Below, in pieces: positions 35,193 to 48,430 of a stretch of DNA of 64,000 nucleotides. Made by a program: the position numbers and the translations under genes. The DNA is from Chenopodium formosanum. Taxonomy: Eukaryota > Streptophyta > Magnoliopsida > Caryophyllales > Amaranthaceae. Numbering within the stretch: the stretch's first letter is position 1; each line of letters begins with the position of its first letter. The notes under the pieces are model-generated. The model had not been told where the DNA came from. It saw only the letters and a program-made list of their open reading frames with translations, and did not search any database. The stretch covers positions 4,386,501 to 4,450,500 of the forward strand of contig CM044860.1 of NCBI GenBank assembly GCA_024500155.1. The letters run 5' to 3'.

Positions 35193-36134
35193 TTAATACT
35201 TAAATAGCAAGTCCATATTAATTATTCTATCCGTTCTTTTTGTTTCTTCTAATCTGAAATATATTGGCACTATTCATAAGATGAGGGAGTCTTTTAAATC
35301 ACTCCCGATATATACTCCGTACAACATAGATTAGCCATGTTTAGTCTTATTTGATTCACCTCAATAGTTTATTAATATCCCATTTTTATACTCCGTATAT
35401 TTTTACTAATATGTACTCCGTAATTAACATTGTTTATTATCAAAGTACTCCGTAATATATTCATAAACGTCGCACTATTACTTTTAAAAATAGAGGGATT
35501 ATATGTAAAATTAATTAAGTAAAACTAAAACACAAAGTACACAAGTACAAAAGATTGTGTGCTTTGGGGTGTAGCGATAATTAAGAATCTTTGAAGGACT
35601 TTAGTTTGACTCATTAATTTGTAGGACCAAAACTCTTAACAAAGTATTACTCAAATTTCAGATCCCTAGAATTATTCAAGCATCAAAATTGAACATAGAA
35701 GTCATCTGGTATAGAAAGATCATAAGAGGTTCAAACAGGATAATTATTATTCCAAATCCCTATACAATCATTTTCAAGTTTATTTATTTATTTATTTTAA
35801 AATCAAATACAAAAAAAAAATTATTGAGATAACCTTGTATGCCAAGTTTGGGCCAGAGGCAGCTAGCTAGCAATGTGCCTAACCCATATGATATTATACA
35901 AAGAAGATTATATAATAATATACTTTATGTAAGCATTAATTTCCCTTTGCATGCTTCTCTAGCTGCTAGATTATTGATAATAGCCTTGCTAATTTGATCC
36001 TTAATACAACCATGTGCAACTTTGCTTTGACCAAGTACAATAAAGGTACAAAAATATCCAAAAATATAAAGGTTAGTCGAATACTTACATACGAATAATG
36101 ATTAATACGTACACTCATTTTATAAAAGACATAT
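35193..36134. other. Intergenic, no gene seen
   Basis: Contains a fragment reminiscent of a Stowaway end (ATCCGTTCTTTTTG ... GATGAGGGAGT, 35230-35291) and several TACTCCGTA words. Confidence 0.35.
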
Positions 36135-36335
36135 GGACCTGTTTTCATACAATTATTTTCACTTCACTTCACCTCTAATAAGTTCAGTTCAGTTCTTAAT
36201 TTCCTTCTCTTATAAAATATTTAGTTCAGTTCTAATAAGTTTAGTTCAGTTCAGCTCTAATAAGTTCAGTTCACTTCAGCTCTAATAAGTTCAGTTTAGT
36301 TCAGTTCAACTCAGTTCAGTCAACGAGAACAGACC
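36135..36335. mobile_element. Tourist-like MITE, GTTCAG family
   Basis: Starts GGACCTGTTTTCA and ends CGAGAACAGACC (imperfect inverted repeats), with TAT on both sides. The interior is made of AGTTCAGTTCAGCTCTAATA repeats, the same family as the element at 15010. Length 201 bp. Confidence 0.7.
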
Positions 36336-36865
36336 TATACTAATTAAGTTTGTTATTCAGTGACTAAATTGGATTCTTCTTACTCATTTTTATGTTGTTA
36401 TTATTGTCTATCTAAAAGTATTAAATCAGTGATTCGTATACAAACTAATTATCCATAGAGAAGATTAAGGCAGAGGGTATTAGGACCGTTATTAAGGGCC
36501 AACAACATGTATAAACATTATTATAAGAATTTGCCAAGAGTATTCAAATTGAATTGGTTTAGATCAAGGAGACAAAAGAACTAGACAAATAACCTTAATC
36601 AATTAAATGAATATATGATGCAAATTAAAGACTCAGTCTTTAAAAGGTCTCTTACAACTACTATGTGACTTTGTAACTTTGAGCTAAATGATCACATGCA
36701 GCCAATGATGTAGTTTCACCAACCTCGATGTAAAAGAAGATCATGCATAAATTCAAAGCCTCCCAAACTCATGACTAGTACCATTATCACTCCTTTCTTC
36801 CCTAAAAGATTACACTATAATAATTACATCAAATATATACTTGGATAACTTGAAGTATTCAAATA

Positions 36866-36998
36866 AATTGAACTGAACTGATTGGAGTTGAACTGAAATA
36901 AAATGATTATTTTATAAGAGAAGGAAATTAAGAACTGAAGTGAATTGATTAGAGCTAAACTGAATTGAATTGAAATTCAGCTGAGGAGAACAAGCCCT
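36866..36998. mobile_element. GTTCAG-family MITE relic, inverted
   Basis: ATTGAACTGAACTGATTGG at the left, TTCAGCTGAGGAGAACAAGCCC at the right; reverse-complement relatives of the 36135 element. The left terminus has been lost. Confidence 0.5.
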
Positions 36999-37625
36999 AG
37001 TACATGTTTAAAAACAAAGATACTTTGTAAAGATGAGTCTTTTAAAACTTTATAAAGTCAAATTAAAAAATCATTAAGAGACAAAGAAAATACTCTGTAA
37101 TTAATATGAAATGAAGTAAGTAGCTCTGAGATTAAATTACAGCAGCAATTTTTGAGGGTTGACACATTAAAACTTTGCATATGACATATGGATCTTAAAA
37201 GAGAAGCTTCTTCATTAATACGAGTCTCACAAACTTTGAGAGTTGACAGATGAATTTGTAAATAGGAGAGTCATTAATACAACTAGTCATTAGTTCACTA
37301 AATAGGCTCTAATCCCATTAATTTCAAAATTTAGGAGCATTAATGTTTGTGTTTTAAAGATTGACAGCTGGATGGAGTAATTATTAGTTGTGTACTTAAC
37401 TATACTCTTACCACTAATTAATTACGAGTTTAATAACGGCTCAACCGAGGAATATTCAATATCGTTGGAATCTATTGCATACAGCTTTTCGAATCTTTTG
37501 CCTTTTACTCCCTTAATTCTTCTCGGTTAATTTTCACTTATTAGTCCACTTATTACGGAGTAATTAAATTCGGAGTGTTGTTTATTTAATTCCATACATA
37601 TGATATAAATGATTAAATTAAAGTA

Positions 37626-37652
37626 CTCCCTCCGTTTTTAAATACATGTTCC

Positions 37653-37695
<43 letters not shown>

Positions 37696-37926
37696 CGATC
37701 GTTTTTAAATACTTGTTTTATTTTCTTATTTAAAAAGATATTATAATATTTAATTCATTTTTCTCAACTAGTGGGACCTAATTTTAATACTTTTAGATTC
37801 TCTCTCCTCCTATTTACCTTCTACTAACCCTACTATCTCTATACGAGTATTTTATTACTTTATCTAATTTCTCCTAAAACTCCGAACATGGAGAGAAATG
37901 GAGCAAATATTTAAAAACGGAGGGAG
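37626..37926. mobile_element. Stowaway MITE
   Basis: Begins CTCCCTCCGTTTTTAAATA and ends TATTTAAAAACGGAGGGAG, perfect 19-bp inverted repeats flanked by TA on both sides (37624-37625, 37927-37928). It carries a long internal T-run (about 37658-37695). Length 301 bp; well preserved. Confidence 0.93.
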
Positions 37927-37928
37927 TA

Positions 37929-40323
37929 TATATTTACGGTTACCTAGGCTACTTTGCTACATTTTCCATCTTACATAAACGGAGTACTCGTAAAATGTAA
38001 GCTAAGGATGGTGATCAAACGAGATGAGAATAGGGAAACACCGTCTTTTAGACAAGTACTCTATATCTTATTATGATGGATAAAAACATAATAACCATCA
38101 TAACCACTATAAAATCTGTTCAACTCTGTTCATATTCTATTTCAATTCGATCATTTTAGTTTTGCTCCAAAGAACATACATAACCTAAGTATAAATGTAT
38201 AATATACTCACATTATTACATAAATGCAAGGTATACAAGAAGCCACTTTACATAATTATTAGTGTGCTTAAGTTAATGATAATAATAATGATTGTTTAGA
38301 AATTTGTAATTATCAAGAATTATTATGTTTTTTAAAACTCTTACTCCAAAGTCTTGATGATTACCATGCATTAAAATTGATGATCATGCATTAAAATTAG
38401 GGAGGTATCTTAATATCAAGGAAAATGTTCCATGACAAGCGGGTAATTGTCCCTCCAACCAGGGTGCTCTAAACTTATGTTGTACTCGTTTTTTATTTTG
38501 TATTTTTATTTTAGGTGAGACAATTGTCCAATCCTTCCTTTTTTTGGGTTCTTTTTAAGACGAAAGACTTAAATACACTATTTGTCAACTCAAAGTAATA
38601 CTGATTAGAGATGTCTCAAGCAGTGCATTAATTCAGATTTCACAATAAATGGCAGAAATCAATCTGTTTCGATTATTTTCATGACAAGTCCTTGCCAAAA
38701 ATTGAGTTAACAATAAATAGAATAAAATAAAATAAAAATTCATAAGAAGTTGACTGCTTGTTTGTTTGTTTCTATATTGAGTTGAATGATATAGACCCTT
38801 TCCAAGTCAAAAATTTTGAATGAGTATAAATTTTGAGGAAATTCACAAAAATTGAGAATTGATTAGGAGTACTAGACTATTAGTTAAGAATAAAGATATT
38901 ATTGACTCTTTTATTTCAATATATAAGGTCATAACGATAAAAATTAACAATAATGTTAAACAGTTCATTCGATATCAGATATACATACATTCAGACAACA
39001 CGTAATCAAGATTTTCATACAACATGTAAGTGTCTTATCTCTTATGCATGTTATATGCCGGAAATTAGCTCAACTTGTATCATGCAACAAACTTTGATTG
39101 GGCTAGCATACCTAAGATGTGTAACATTGAAGGGCAATCTCAATCTAGGGAACTTGTCAAAATATCGACGAGTATAGAATCAATTCTATCAAACCATAGC
39201 GATGTATATATAAGAGAAGAACATAGGCATGTTAGATTGTAGCAGGAACATCCCATTAGATTAGCTAAGTTTATCCCAAACCAGTCACATGCTATATATC
39301 AAAATGATAGGGGAGGATAGACCACGACTTGCCTTTGTAGTAACAAGAGGTTTGGAGTAGTCGTTCATAAATTTGACATAAAATTACCTGAAAATGATGA
39401 ATGAACTCATTTTTAGGGACATAAAAATTTACTACGAATGGTCCCAAATGAGACATGGAGACTTGGAGAAAGAAATCGAAGCGATAACGATGTTGACGCT
39501 TGTAAATGAACTTCATTTAGATTGTTCAAACACGTACCTTTTGGGAAAGACTTGACTACTCTTTCCGAGTGGATTTATTCTAAGACATCGTTTTGATTTT
39601 ATTTTTTTCTTTCTAAGTACTCTTTACTCAACTTTTCAATGTTGACTTATTCATTATATACATTATATATTGGTATGTAAAGAGGAGACTCTGACTAACC
39701 CTGTACGGATCAACCCAATCTAAGTTAGCGGAGTCTTTGAAAGGGGATGACTAAAAGGGGAACCAAAGAGCCCTAATTCAAAATATCCTTCGGACATAAT
39801 TGGGAGTACATCATTTTGTCTAAATAAACCCAATTAGTATTCACACTTCTTCGAATCAACAGATCCTATTAAATTTGAGTATAAATGTAGAATTATTACT
39901 CAGATGTAACATTAAATTTCTTAAAGGGTATAATTACTATATGGACAAACTTGAACCATTTTTTCCAAGATCATAATTTTATAAATTTAATTAATACAAA
40001 GTGTGGAAGTATTATATAATGTCTAAAATAGTCGATCAAAAGAGACAAGCGTAGACTGATTATGAACACAGAGGTAACAATTTTCTCCAGTATAATGGGA
40101 CTATATATCTTCCTTCAATTATAACCCTACATAACACTAACTAAACAGAGAAAAAAAGAATTTAGGGAGAAATGCGAAAATGTTTAGTAGTCAGGTTGGC
40201 TGGATGCACTTTTGTGCATAGATATGCAAGTTTGCCATAAGATATATAGATATAAATAACATAATAAACAGAAAATTCTCAAAAAAAAATGATACACTAC
40301 AGGGACTAGTTGCTATATCTGTG
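37929..40323. other. Intergenic between the Stowaway MITE and QUA3
   Basis: No coding signal on either strand. The part nearest 40323 is the 3' flank of QUA3. Confidence 0.4.
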
Positions 40324-41923
40324 TCAATGATCTGCCTTCCACAACGTTTTGATGGCCACGAGAATTCTCTCCCTCCCGCTTGAATCAGGCTCCTTTTCAT
40401 GGATGCTGGTAGTCCATTTCATTGCATGAGCAATGCGGTTTACTTTGTCGATGACTTCTGGAGAGTCTCTTACCACCACCGTTCCCTCTGGACGTAATAT
40501 ACGATCCATCTCTACCATCACATCCACTAGGTGACATCTGCAACAGGTCAACGGCAAAAGACGAATTGTCAGCTTCCTAAAAGTTTTAATAAACAAGGTA
40601 TCCTTTTCCTCTGTGTAAACATAGGAACACATAACAAGCCAAATTCCATATTATTGCTTCTAGAGGACAACAGACCACTTTATATCACATGAAGCAATGT
40701 AAAAGTAACCATATGTATATTGAAAACAAACATTAGAAATTTTTTTCATCTGTGTAAACAGAGGAACACAACAAGACAAATTAGAGATCAATCACTTTTT
40801 TTGACTACCGAAGTCAATTTTAGAAGGCCAACCCATCATAGGTTCAGCAATAAATTCAAGATTCGAGTTAGAATTTTCTAAAATATCTTAAAAATTCTTG
40901 TGTGCAGATTAGTGAAATTAGTTGACATAAACATCTTCCAACAATAGCCTACTAAGATCACATCAACCAGTCATGATTAGAACTTATAAACAATGTAAGA
41001 AAATACTCTTCTTTTTTTTTCTTTTTTTTTTTCCCCAATCTATCATCCTTGTTTACAAAATTCTGGGACCTCTCAAATAAAATTACAAAATCTTTATTAT
41101 ATTCTTTTCGTCCCGTTAACATTGAGATAGGGCATGAAGATTAAGAAAGAGGAAGGTATAGAGTAAAGGAGGTAAGAGTACAATGCTGTTCAGGATAGAA
41201 GGAGCACCATCTAAAAACCCCCTCACTAGCTCTCCTAGCAGAATTGCAGGACTCTCTGAGTCTCACAAACTAGTGTAAATAGTCTGACCAGGATTTCCAT
41301 TAGTCAAAGTGTTTGACAAGGTCCAAGTTTAATAGGAATAAATTCAGGAGAAATACTATAAAGTCCACAAATGAATAATTCAGTAAGCACATATTATATC
41401 CACTGACAGCAACCCCATTAGCAATTTAACATAAATACAATTCTACAATTCAGATCTTACTGAAAATCTTGGATGAGTGTTCAAACCATAATAGTCAATT
41501 CAATTAGAAAGAATGTGCCGAGAAACAAAAAGGGAATCAAATATGTTTCATGAAGCATTGAAGGTTATGTAAACTATGATGACTTTTAAAACGAACAACA
41601 CATCAACAGCATTAAATCCATGAATAAGTTGAAAATGAAATGGATGAAAAACCACGAGTACAAAGTATCCAATGACCCTACCTTTGCTTGCCTGATGCTG
41701 AATCTTTCAATAGTGACTCAATACCAGATACATGGAGAAAATCATAAGTTCGAGGATAAGTTGAGAAAGGCTCACACCTGTTTTTCATCAGACAAAAGTA
41801 TATCAGTTCAAAAGGTCCAAAGAGGTGTACAAGGATTTTACTGGATAAAAGAAGCATTATGGCATAAACTAGGATCATCCTTGCCCAAATTAATGCATGG
41901 ACAGATTTTGTACAAATGAGTGC

Positions 41924-41970
<47 letters not shown>

Positions 41971-44900
41971 AGCTGCTATTTGGCCGGCAATCAAAGAAGT
42001 TGAGGAATACAATCTTGACAACTTTCTACAAACAAGATATGACCAATTTGCAAAATATTTGCATTGGAAAACCACCTTAAGGAAGTAGACTTCAAGCATC
42101 CGCCATCCCAAGAGTTATATTGAACCTTAAAACAAGTCCCAAGTATTTACATAATCTGCATTTTATGTCTAATAAGTAGATAAGTCTTAACAATGTGCCT
42201 TACTTAGGCATGGCTTTGCACCATTAATCAACCTAAATGGTTTAACTTAGACCTAATTTTTGCATTATTTAGATTCTAGAAAAATCAAGTGGATGGTCTA
42301 AAATTCTATAGTTCATGTTCGAAACCTTTTCAGGAAGATAGGATGAGTTTCTGAGTGAGCTTCTGCTATTTTCCAGAGCATCAATGCTAATTAGGGGGGA
42401 AATTCTACTGAAAATATCTAAAATCAAGGGTTCCTGTTTCTAACTATAATGTCAATGCCATATAGCATCTTGTGCAAATAAGGAATCTATACCAAGTTTC
42501 ATCATTCATCTGTCTATCACTTTCCCTTTCCCTTTTCCTTTTAGCAATCACCACCAACTTTCTAGTCATGGGAAGTCAACTCATACATCTGGTTTCCAAA
42601 GGCAACAGAACCTATAATGCATTACATCATTAATACGCCACAAAGACTCACCAATCATGATATACTCCAATAAGACCTCTGTCATATATCACATCAAGTG
42701 TTGAAGGTTTATGTGGAGGCACTACATTCATTACCCACACAGGGTCAGATACGAGAGCTGCTGCAAATCCACCAAAGAATGCATTCATATCCATCACGTT
42801 GCGTACAGCTGAAGACCCTAGCTTCAAGTTTAAGGAATTTTTGTAATAAGAAACCCTCCTTGCCCACCTCCTAGCATCAGCTTCAAATACATCTAAGCCA
42901 TTTTTAATTTGAGTAACACGGGTAGGAGCTTTTGTCAGCCTCTTTGGCCATTTGGGTATGGCCCCAACACTGATATCACCTTTAATAGAAGACATTCTGC
43001 TCACACATTTTTTCAGTTTGAAGTACCTGCAGAAAGGCCACATGCATCAGAATCACTTTTTTTCTCAGAAGAAAAGACTACCTGAAGGTCTGTGAAGACA
43101 GAAAAAAAGTAAGTCATCCAAGGATGGATCCCAACAATGTTTTCTTTTCAATCTAGTTTTTGTCACTGCTTAATGCTCATCATAGTAAAGAGGAGTATCT
43201 ATTTTCAGTCATGAACTCCAAAATTTAACACATTGCCTTCGTCAAATTACCATGCATAACTTGGATCATCAGATTCCTCGCACATACCAATCCCAAAATC
43301 ATTTTGATTAGGGAGGCATGCATCTCCTGTAGGCTTCTTCCAGATGACTGTGTTCCCATCAACAGCAATAAGCTCATAACACAATGACCTAGCCACTGCC
43401 TGAAGATCAGCCCATTCCTTGTCTTGTTTGGCCCACTGCACAGGAGGGCCAGAGACTACAAAATAACCCCCTGGGCGAAGTAAGCGATCCACTTCAATGA
43501 AGTATGATGCATCTGCAAACCAAGTTAACCACATTAGATCAGTTGGTTGCAGAAAGGAAAAACAGGGGCATATAGACTTAGGTGACATGTTACATAGAAC
43601 TCACTGTATGCAGTAAATGGGATCAAACATCTCGAACAGTGCACCAAGTCAAATGAGAAGGCAGGAAATGGTAGTCTACGTGTCCCAAGCATGGCAACAA
43701 AAGCTGGTAGTCCTCTTTCTAAAGCAAATTGAATTTGAGATTTATGTGAATCTCTGGGAGCAAAAGAGAGAGCCATAATGTTTTCTGACAGAAGGTAACC
43801 CCCAAAGCTAGCAACCTGTAAGAAAGAAAGAGCTGCTTAATCTTATACATACCTACAAAAGTACCCGTATTTTATCAAAAGAATGAATCAATCAAAAGCA
43901 TCGTACCCCGCAGCCCATGTCAAGAGCTGTCCTCAAGGATCCGCCAGAAATGGGAATATACTGCTTAAGCTTCTCTATATATTGTACTGCTCCATCAGGA
44001 AACATTGTTCCCCCACCAGGAAAGATGAAGTATTCACCTTCTCTCTTCATCCATCCCTGATGGCCTTTCCTATCAGCAATCTTGTTGTAAGGCATATTTG
44101 AGTGCCAAATCTGCAAAACAACAATACAATAAATGATACTAGAAAATCACCTTCAAACACGCATATGAGTAAAGAAGAGTCCAAACATCAATAGCACTAG
44201 TTTCATTACATGTTCAGCTACCACTTACATCTACTTACCCTTTGTCCACATTATTTTCACCAAGGATCCTCAAAAAATCCTCTCTACTAGTTTATAAATT
44301 AACTGCATTTGGACTTCAAGAGATCCATCATACCAGGTTGACATCAACTCATCATCATCATCATCATCATTGTAGTAACAACCAGCGACTATGCAACAAC
44401 ACCTCTATGCATTACATCAATTCACTGCATCGTATCAACTAGGCACCCATGTAACGTGCAATACTCCGATCAAATTTACCTACCCATATCCTTATGATCT
44501 AGAAAGTATGGCTCAGTAACCAATGACTTTACACTAACAACTTCCCCATATCTCTCAATCTAGCAGTCATTGTATCAGTGAGAATGTAGTCAAAGTCGGG
44601 GGGTCTGCAGGGGTTCCCTAATCTTGGATCCTGGGGAAAAGGATTAAGTTGGCCTTTGCGAACAACTTGATGCACTGTCTCCCTTAGTCCCTTAGAGGCA
44701 AAAGGAAGGGAAATCCATGGAACGACCTCATCATCTCCACCCCGTAGTAACTACGAGATCACCCCAAGGATGCCGCGGAGTTTCACTCACAGTTTTTAAA
44801 TCCGGTAATAAAGATGTCACCACATTCTCTTAATCTCTCATAACTAACAATATCCTACGATTTAACTAAAGATCCTATGTAATCAGTTAGTCTATTCCAA

Positions 44901-45570
44901 AACCCTCCACATCATTCAGTTCAAATGAGGGTATCTTACATATCCAATCGTAAACAATTTGATCACCATTATTCACCAATAATTACTAAATTAATACCAA
45001 ATCCACAAACAACACATTACAAAGACCCCATCTTTATATAACAAAACAAAATCAGTTCAACATTATTATAAAACCAAATCACCCCAAAACACAAACAAAT
45101 CAAAAACAAATATTCGGAGGAGAGAGAAAATGAACCTTGTGCAAACTTTGAGGCCAATGAACAGGAACTCTGTAACCCTCAGGAGGAGGGATCAAACAAA
45201 GCGGAGAATCTTCAGGCAACGGGCAATGACGTTCTCTGTAAAAATTCATCTCTCTACTCAACTGACTATTTCTCTTAGGATCTTCACAAGGCATATAATC
45301 GACAAACTCCGCCGGACAAGTATCGATGATGTGGCCACCACCGGAGGATGTCTCCTCCAAGGAGACAATAAGCTTCTTACGTTGTCGGGGATCGGAAGCG
45401 GAGGCTCGAAGCAGCGTTTGCCGACCAGAAGCAGCGAGGGAATCGCCGAGAGGGGTGAAGATGAGGAGGAAGAAGAGGATGACGATTCCGAAGAAGAAGG
45501 CGGTGACTAAGTCTAGAAGTTTCCATTGTTTAGCAGGTTTTTTGGAGGAGGGTAGATTTAGATGACCCAT
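40324..45570 (-). CDS. QUA3: QUASIMODO3-type Golgi methyltransferase (DUF248/PMT family)
   Basis: Putative S-adenosylmethionine-dependent methyltransferase; Arabidopsis QUA3 is a Golgi type II membrane protein implicated in methylation of homogalacturonan pectin. Seven coding exons, minus strand: 45570-45136, 44110-43907, 43815-43605, 43512-43251, 43026-42652, 41777-41682, 40537-40324; 1797 nt, 598 codons plus stop. The start MGHLNLPSSKKP with the following transmembrane segment (about residues 19-42) and PLGDSLAASGRQTLL is the QUA3 signature. Family motifs: CEDP, FYRERHCPLPEDSPLC, FPGGGTMFPDGA, the SAM site LDMGCGVASFGG, HCSRCLIPFTAY, VDRLLRPGGYFV, second SAM-like site NVMDMNAFFGGFAAAL, DPVWVMNVVPP, and C-terminal MDRILRPEGTVVVRD. 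All splice sites are GT-AG and no lesions are seen. A long A-run (41924-41969) lies in intron 5. Confidence 0.97.
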
Positions 45571-45917
45571 AATTGAAATGGGGTTGGATTGATTGAGATA
45601 GATCTGGGGAAATTGAGGATTAATTGGGCATAATGAGGGGATTTAGGGTTTATGAGATTTGGGGGAAAATTGATGTGAAGTGAAGTGTGAAAATGGCGGA
45701 GAAAGTGGGGATTAGCAGTGGTGAGATGCAGTGAGTGTGAAGAGTGGAGAGGAGAGAGAAGGGATGATATTGGCGGCAGCCTATTCCTGGTAACCGGTTT
45801 TTTCTTTTCTTTTCGAATCTTTTTTATTTTAGAAAGGATAAAATTTTAAAAAATAAATAAATAAAGCTCCATAAATAATTGTTGTTGTTTTTTTTTAAAA
45901 AAAACTAAGATCTTTGA

Positions 45918-45951
<34 letters not shown>

Positions 45952-46140
45952 AAGATCTTGTTAAAAAAAAAAAATGGTTACACTTTAAAAAAAATAGATG
46001 TCTTAAAATTATATTTGTATAAATGCAGTACATAAAATATAACAATGTTCAAAGTTTTTTTTTTTTTGTCATAATTATTCAAATTTAACCGTATTTATTC
46101 TCTTATAACCAAATAAAATTGAGTTATGAAATCTGTATTT
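45571..46140. promoter_or_regulatory. QUA3 upstream region
   Basis: Immediately upstream on the minus strand the sequence is CT-rich (45745-45765), then long A-runs follow (45920-45950). No clear TATA element was found. It is probably the promoter because no other gene lies before the MITE at 46143. Confidence 0.35.
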
Positions 46141-46142
46141 AA

Positions 46143-46458
46143 GAGCAACTCCAATGGTTGTAACTAGAGACTTGCTTGCAATTTCAATAATTTCCTAGCT
46201 ACTAGCTTAACCATTGGAGTTAGAAAACTCAATTAGCTTGGCTAAGCAAACCAAGCTAATTTGCTTGGGAATTTAAACTTGTCAAAATAAAATGCTCATT
46301 GCACCAATTAAGTTCTTTCCATGTATTTTCTATCCAACAACTACTACTAAGCTAATAGCTAGCCATTTGAGCAAAAAGTAGCTAAAATGATAATTAGCTT
46401 AAAAGCTTATGTGGCATGGCAAGCTAATTGTCAAATTAGCTTACCATTGGAGTTGCTC
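46143..46458. mobile_element. Tourist-like MITE (GAGCAACTCCAATGGT ends, TAA duplication)
   Basis: Sixteen-base perfect inverted ends GAGCAACTCCAATGGT, flanked by TAA on both sides (46140-46142, 46459-46461). The interior also contains complementary AGCTAATTTGC / TTAGCTTGG segments. Length 316 bp, non-coding. The TAA target suggests PIF/Harbinger; the terminus differs from the GGGCCTG type, so this is a second family. Confidence 0.85.
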
Positions 46459-46461
46459 TAA

Positions 46462-47591
46462 ATGATAATTTCATATGAATATCAACTTTTATGATAGATT
46501 TTGATAGATCCATGAACTTTTATTTAAAGAAATGCTTCATCTTGAAGTATAAAGCGATACAAGTATATATTCATTAAAATATTAATAGGTAATACATAAC
46601 TTTCAATTAAGACTTAATAATCACGCATTTGAGCGACTTGACAAATTTTTTTCATCAAAAAAATACTTGAAAATATTTTAATTTAAATTTCAGATTTAAA
46701 ATAGCCTACGGAAATCTTGGTGAGCTTATTTTAGATCCGATCCATTTAATTACTACTCCAACAATATAATCTCGCGAAGCATGCACAAAATACATCAAAA
46801 ATGAATACGCTTTCTTGTCAAAACCCATGTCAAATTGTCATATAAAGATGGCTAGAATCGAACTAGTTTCATACGAAGTAATTGTATCAAAACGATATCA
46901 TGTTCATATAAATTCATTTAAGTACCAAGTACCTCTTGGGACTTGGGGTAACATGTCATGCTTCACAACGTGCATGCACCATGCACCAACATTGGACACA
47001 AATAAAGTGATGGGCTGGGCCTAAGGAAAACGGGAAGTATGTAGTGTAATGATGCATTACATAAAGATTAAGTATAACATAGTACATCATCACAAATTCA
47101 TCTATGGTTACACCTCTGTAATGACCATTTTTGGATTTTTTTCCTGGCAAATTTCGGATGGGGATGTGCAACACTTACCAATCAAACTAGGAACCAAGGC
47201 AATGGCAACTCCCATCAAGTGCTACGAAGTATCTATTAAGACAGTTTTTCTCATTCATATAATCCAACGGACAGTTCAAAACAGACAGTGCATAGTGGGC
47301 CAAGTGGCTGCCACGAAATCAAACAAAGATAGCAAAAGAAATGATCTCCATGAATAAGCACTTCTATTTCCATAATAATATCATACTACTGATCTCGGAA
47401 ACAGAAGGGTGGGTGCCAGCAAATATCTAAACTTCACCTACTAAATTAAGTGTACAAGTATGCACAAAATGAGCAAAATAAGAACTGTGCAAAGCAGAAA
47501 CATCTCAACTCAATTGTTGAATACCCTTCAAAAATGCTTCTGTATTCCATACTTCTTCATTAACGGCCCATCAATGTTGAAAAACGCTAGA
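46462..47591. other. Intergenic; includes 3' flank of CSN1
   Basis: Short frames near 46815-47350 show no conserved features. The 3' untranslated part of CSN1 must start at 47591 and run downwards, but its polyadenylation point is not certain. Confidence 0.4.
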
Positions 47592-48374
47592 TCATATCTT
47601 TCTTGTCTGCCTCAAATTAAATTCATGCTTGATTATATTTGCTCTGAGCAACATCGCCTTAACATCCCGATCAAATTCAGTGCCTGTCTGTAGTACACGT
47701 TGGAAAGTAGCATTTCTCTGGTCTGCATGACGTGCATACAAGATTTTGTTATGGGAGTCAATCCTAGCCTGCATAGAACATTAACAAGATCATAAGTAAT
47801 GTAAACTAGGCAGCTTATAAAATATGAATGCTCGAGTTTTAAAACTTTCCACGTAAATTCTCAGTCCAGTTATACAATGCAGAAAGCAAAGCAAGAATAC
47901 CTGTATTTGGTTGCTTGTAATCAAAGCCTCAAGCTCCTTCTGTAAGCCTGACACACTTGTCTTGAACGCATTTGCCATCATGTTCAGATCCACAGACACA
48001 AAAGGAAGTGTATATTGAATGAGCGCTTTGTGACGAATATCTTGGTATAAAGTCTCAACATGGTCGTGTAAATGAATGTCAAGCAGCAGATTGGCTTTGA
48101 GATTTCCCAAATAGTCGAGGCAAGATGCGTAACGGCTGGGACAATAAGCATATTAGGTTACCAACAATTTCAGCATTATTGAATCACAAAATGAGGTTAG
48201 AAAATCTTAGCCATGAATTCAGGGTAACCAGTAAGATGCTAACTAAAACTACATATCTAGAGCTTCTCACCTGAAATTGTGATTTGCATTCATCTTTAGT
48301 CAACCATGCAATATATGCAAACACATACCCCCCTCCTCCCCCCCCCCCCCTCTCTCTCCTCTCCTCTCTCTCTC

Positions 48375-48430
<56 letters not shown>

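Noticed and set aside
45130..45565. Plus-strand frames over QUA3 exon 1, including an acidic EEEDDDSEEE tail
   Set aside because: They are antisense to a clearly conserved exon; the acidic run is the complement of codons for the hydrophobic membrane segment.
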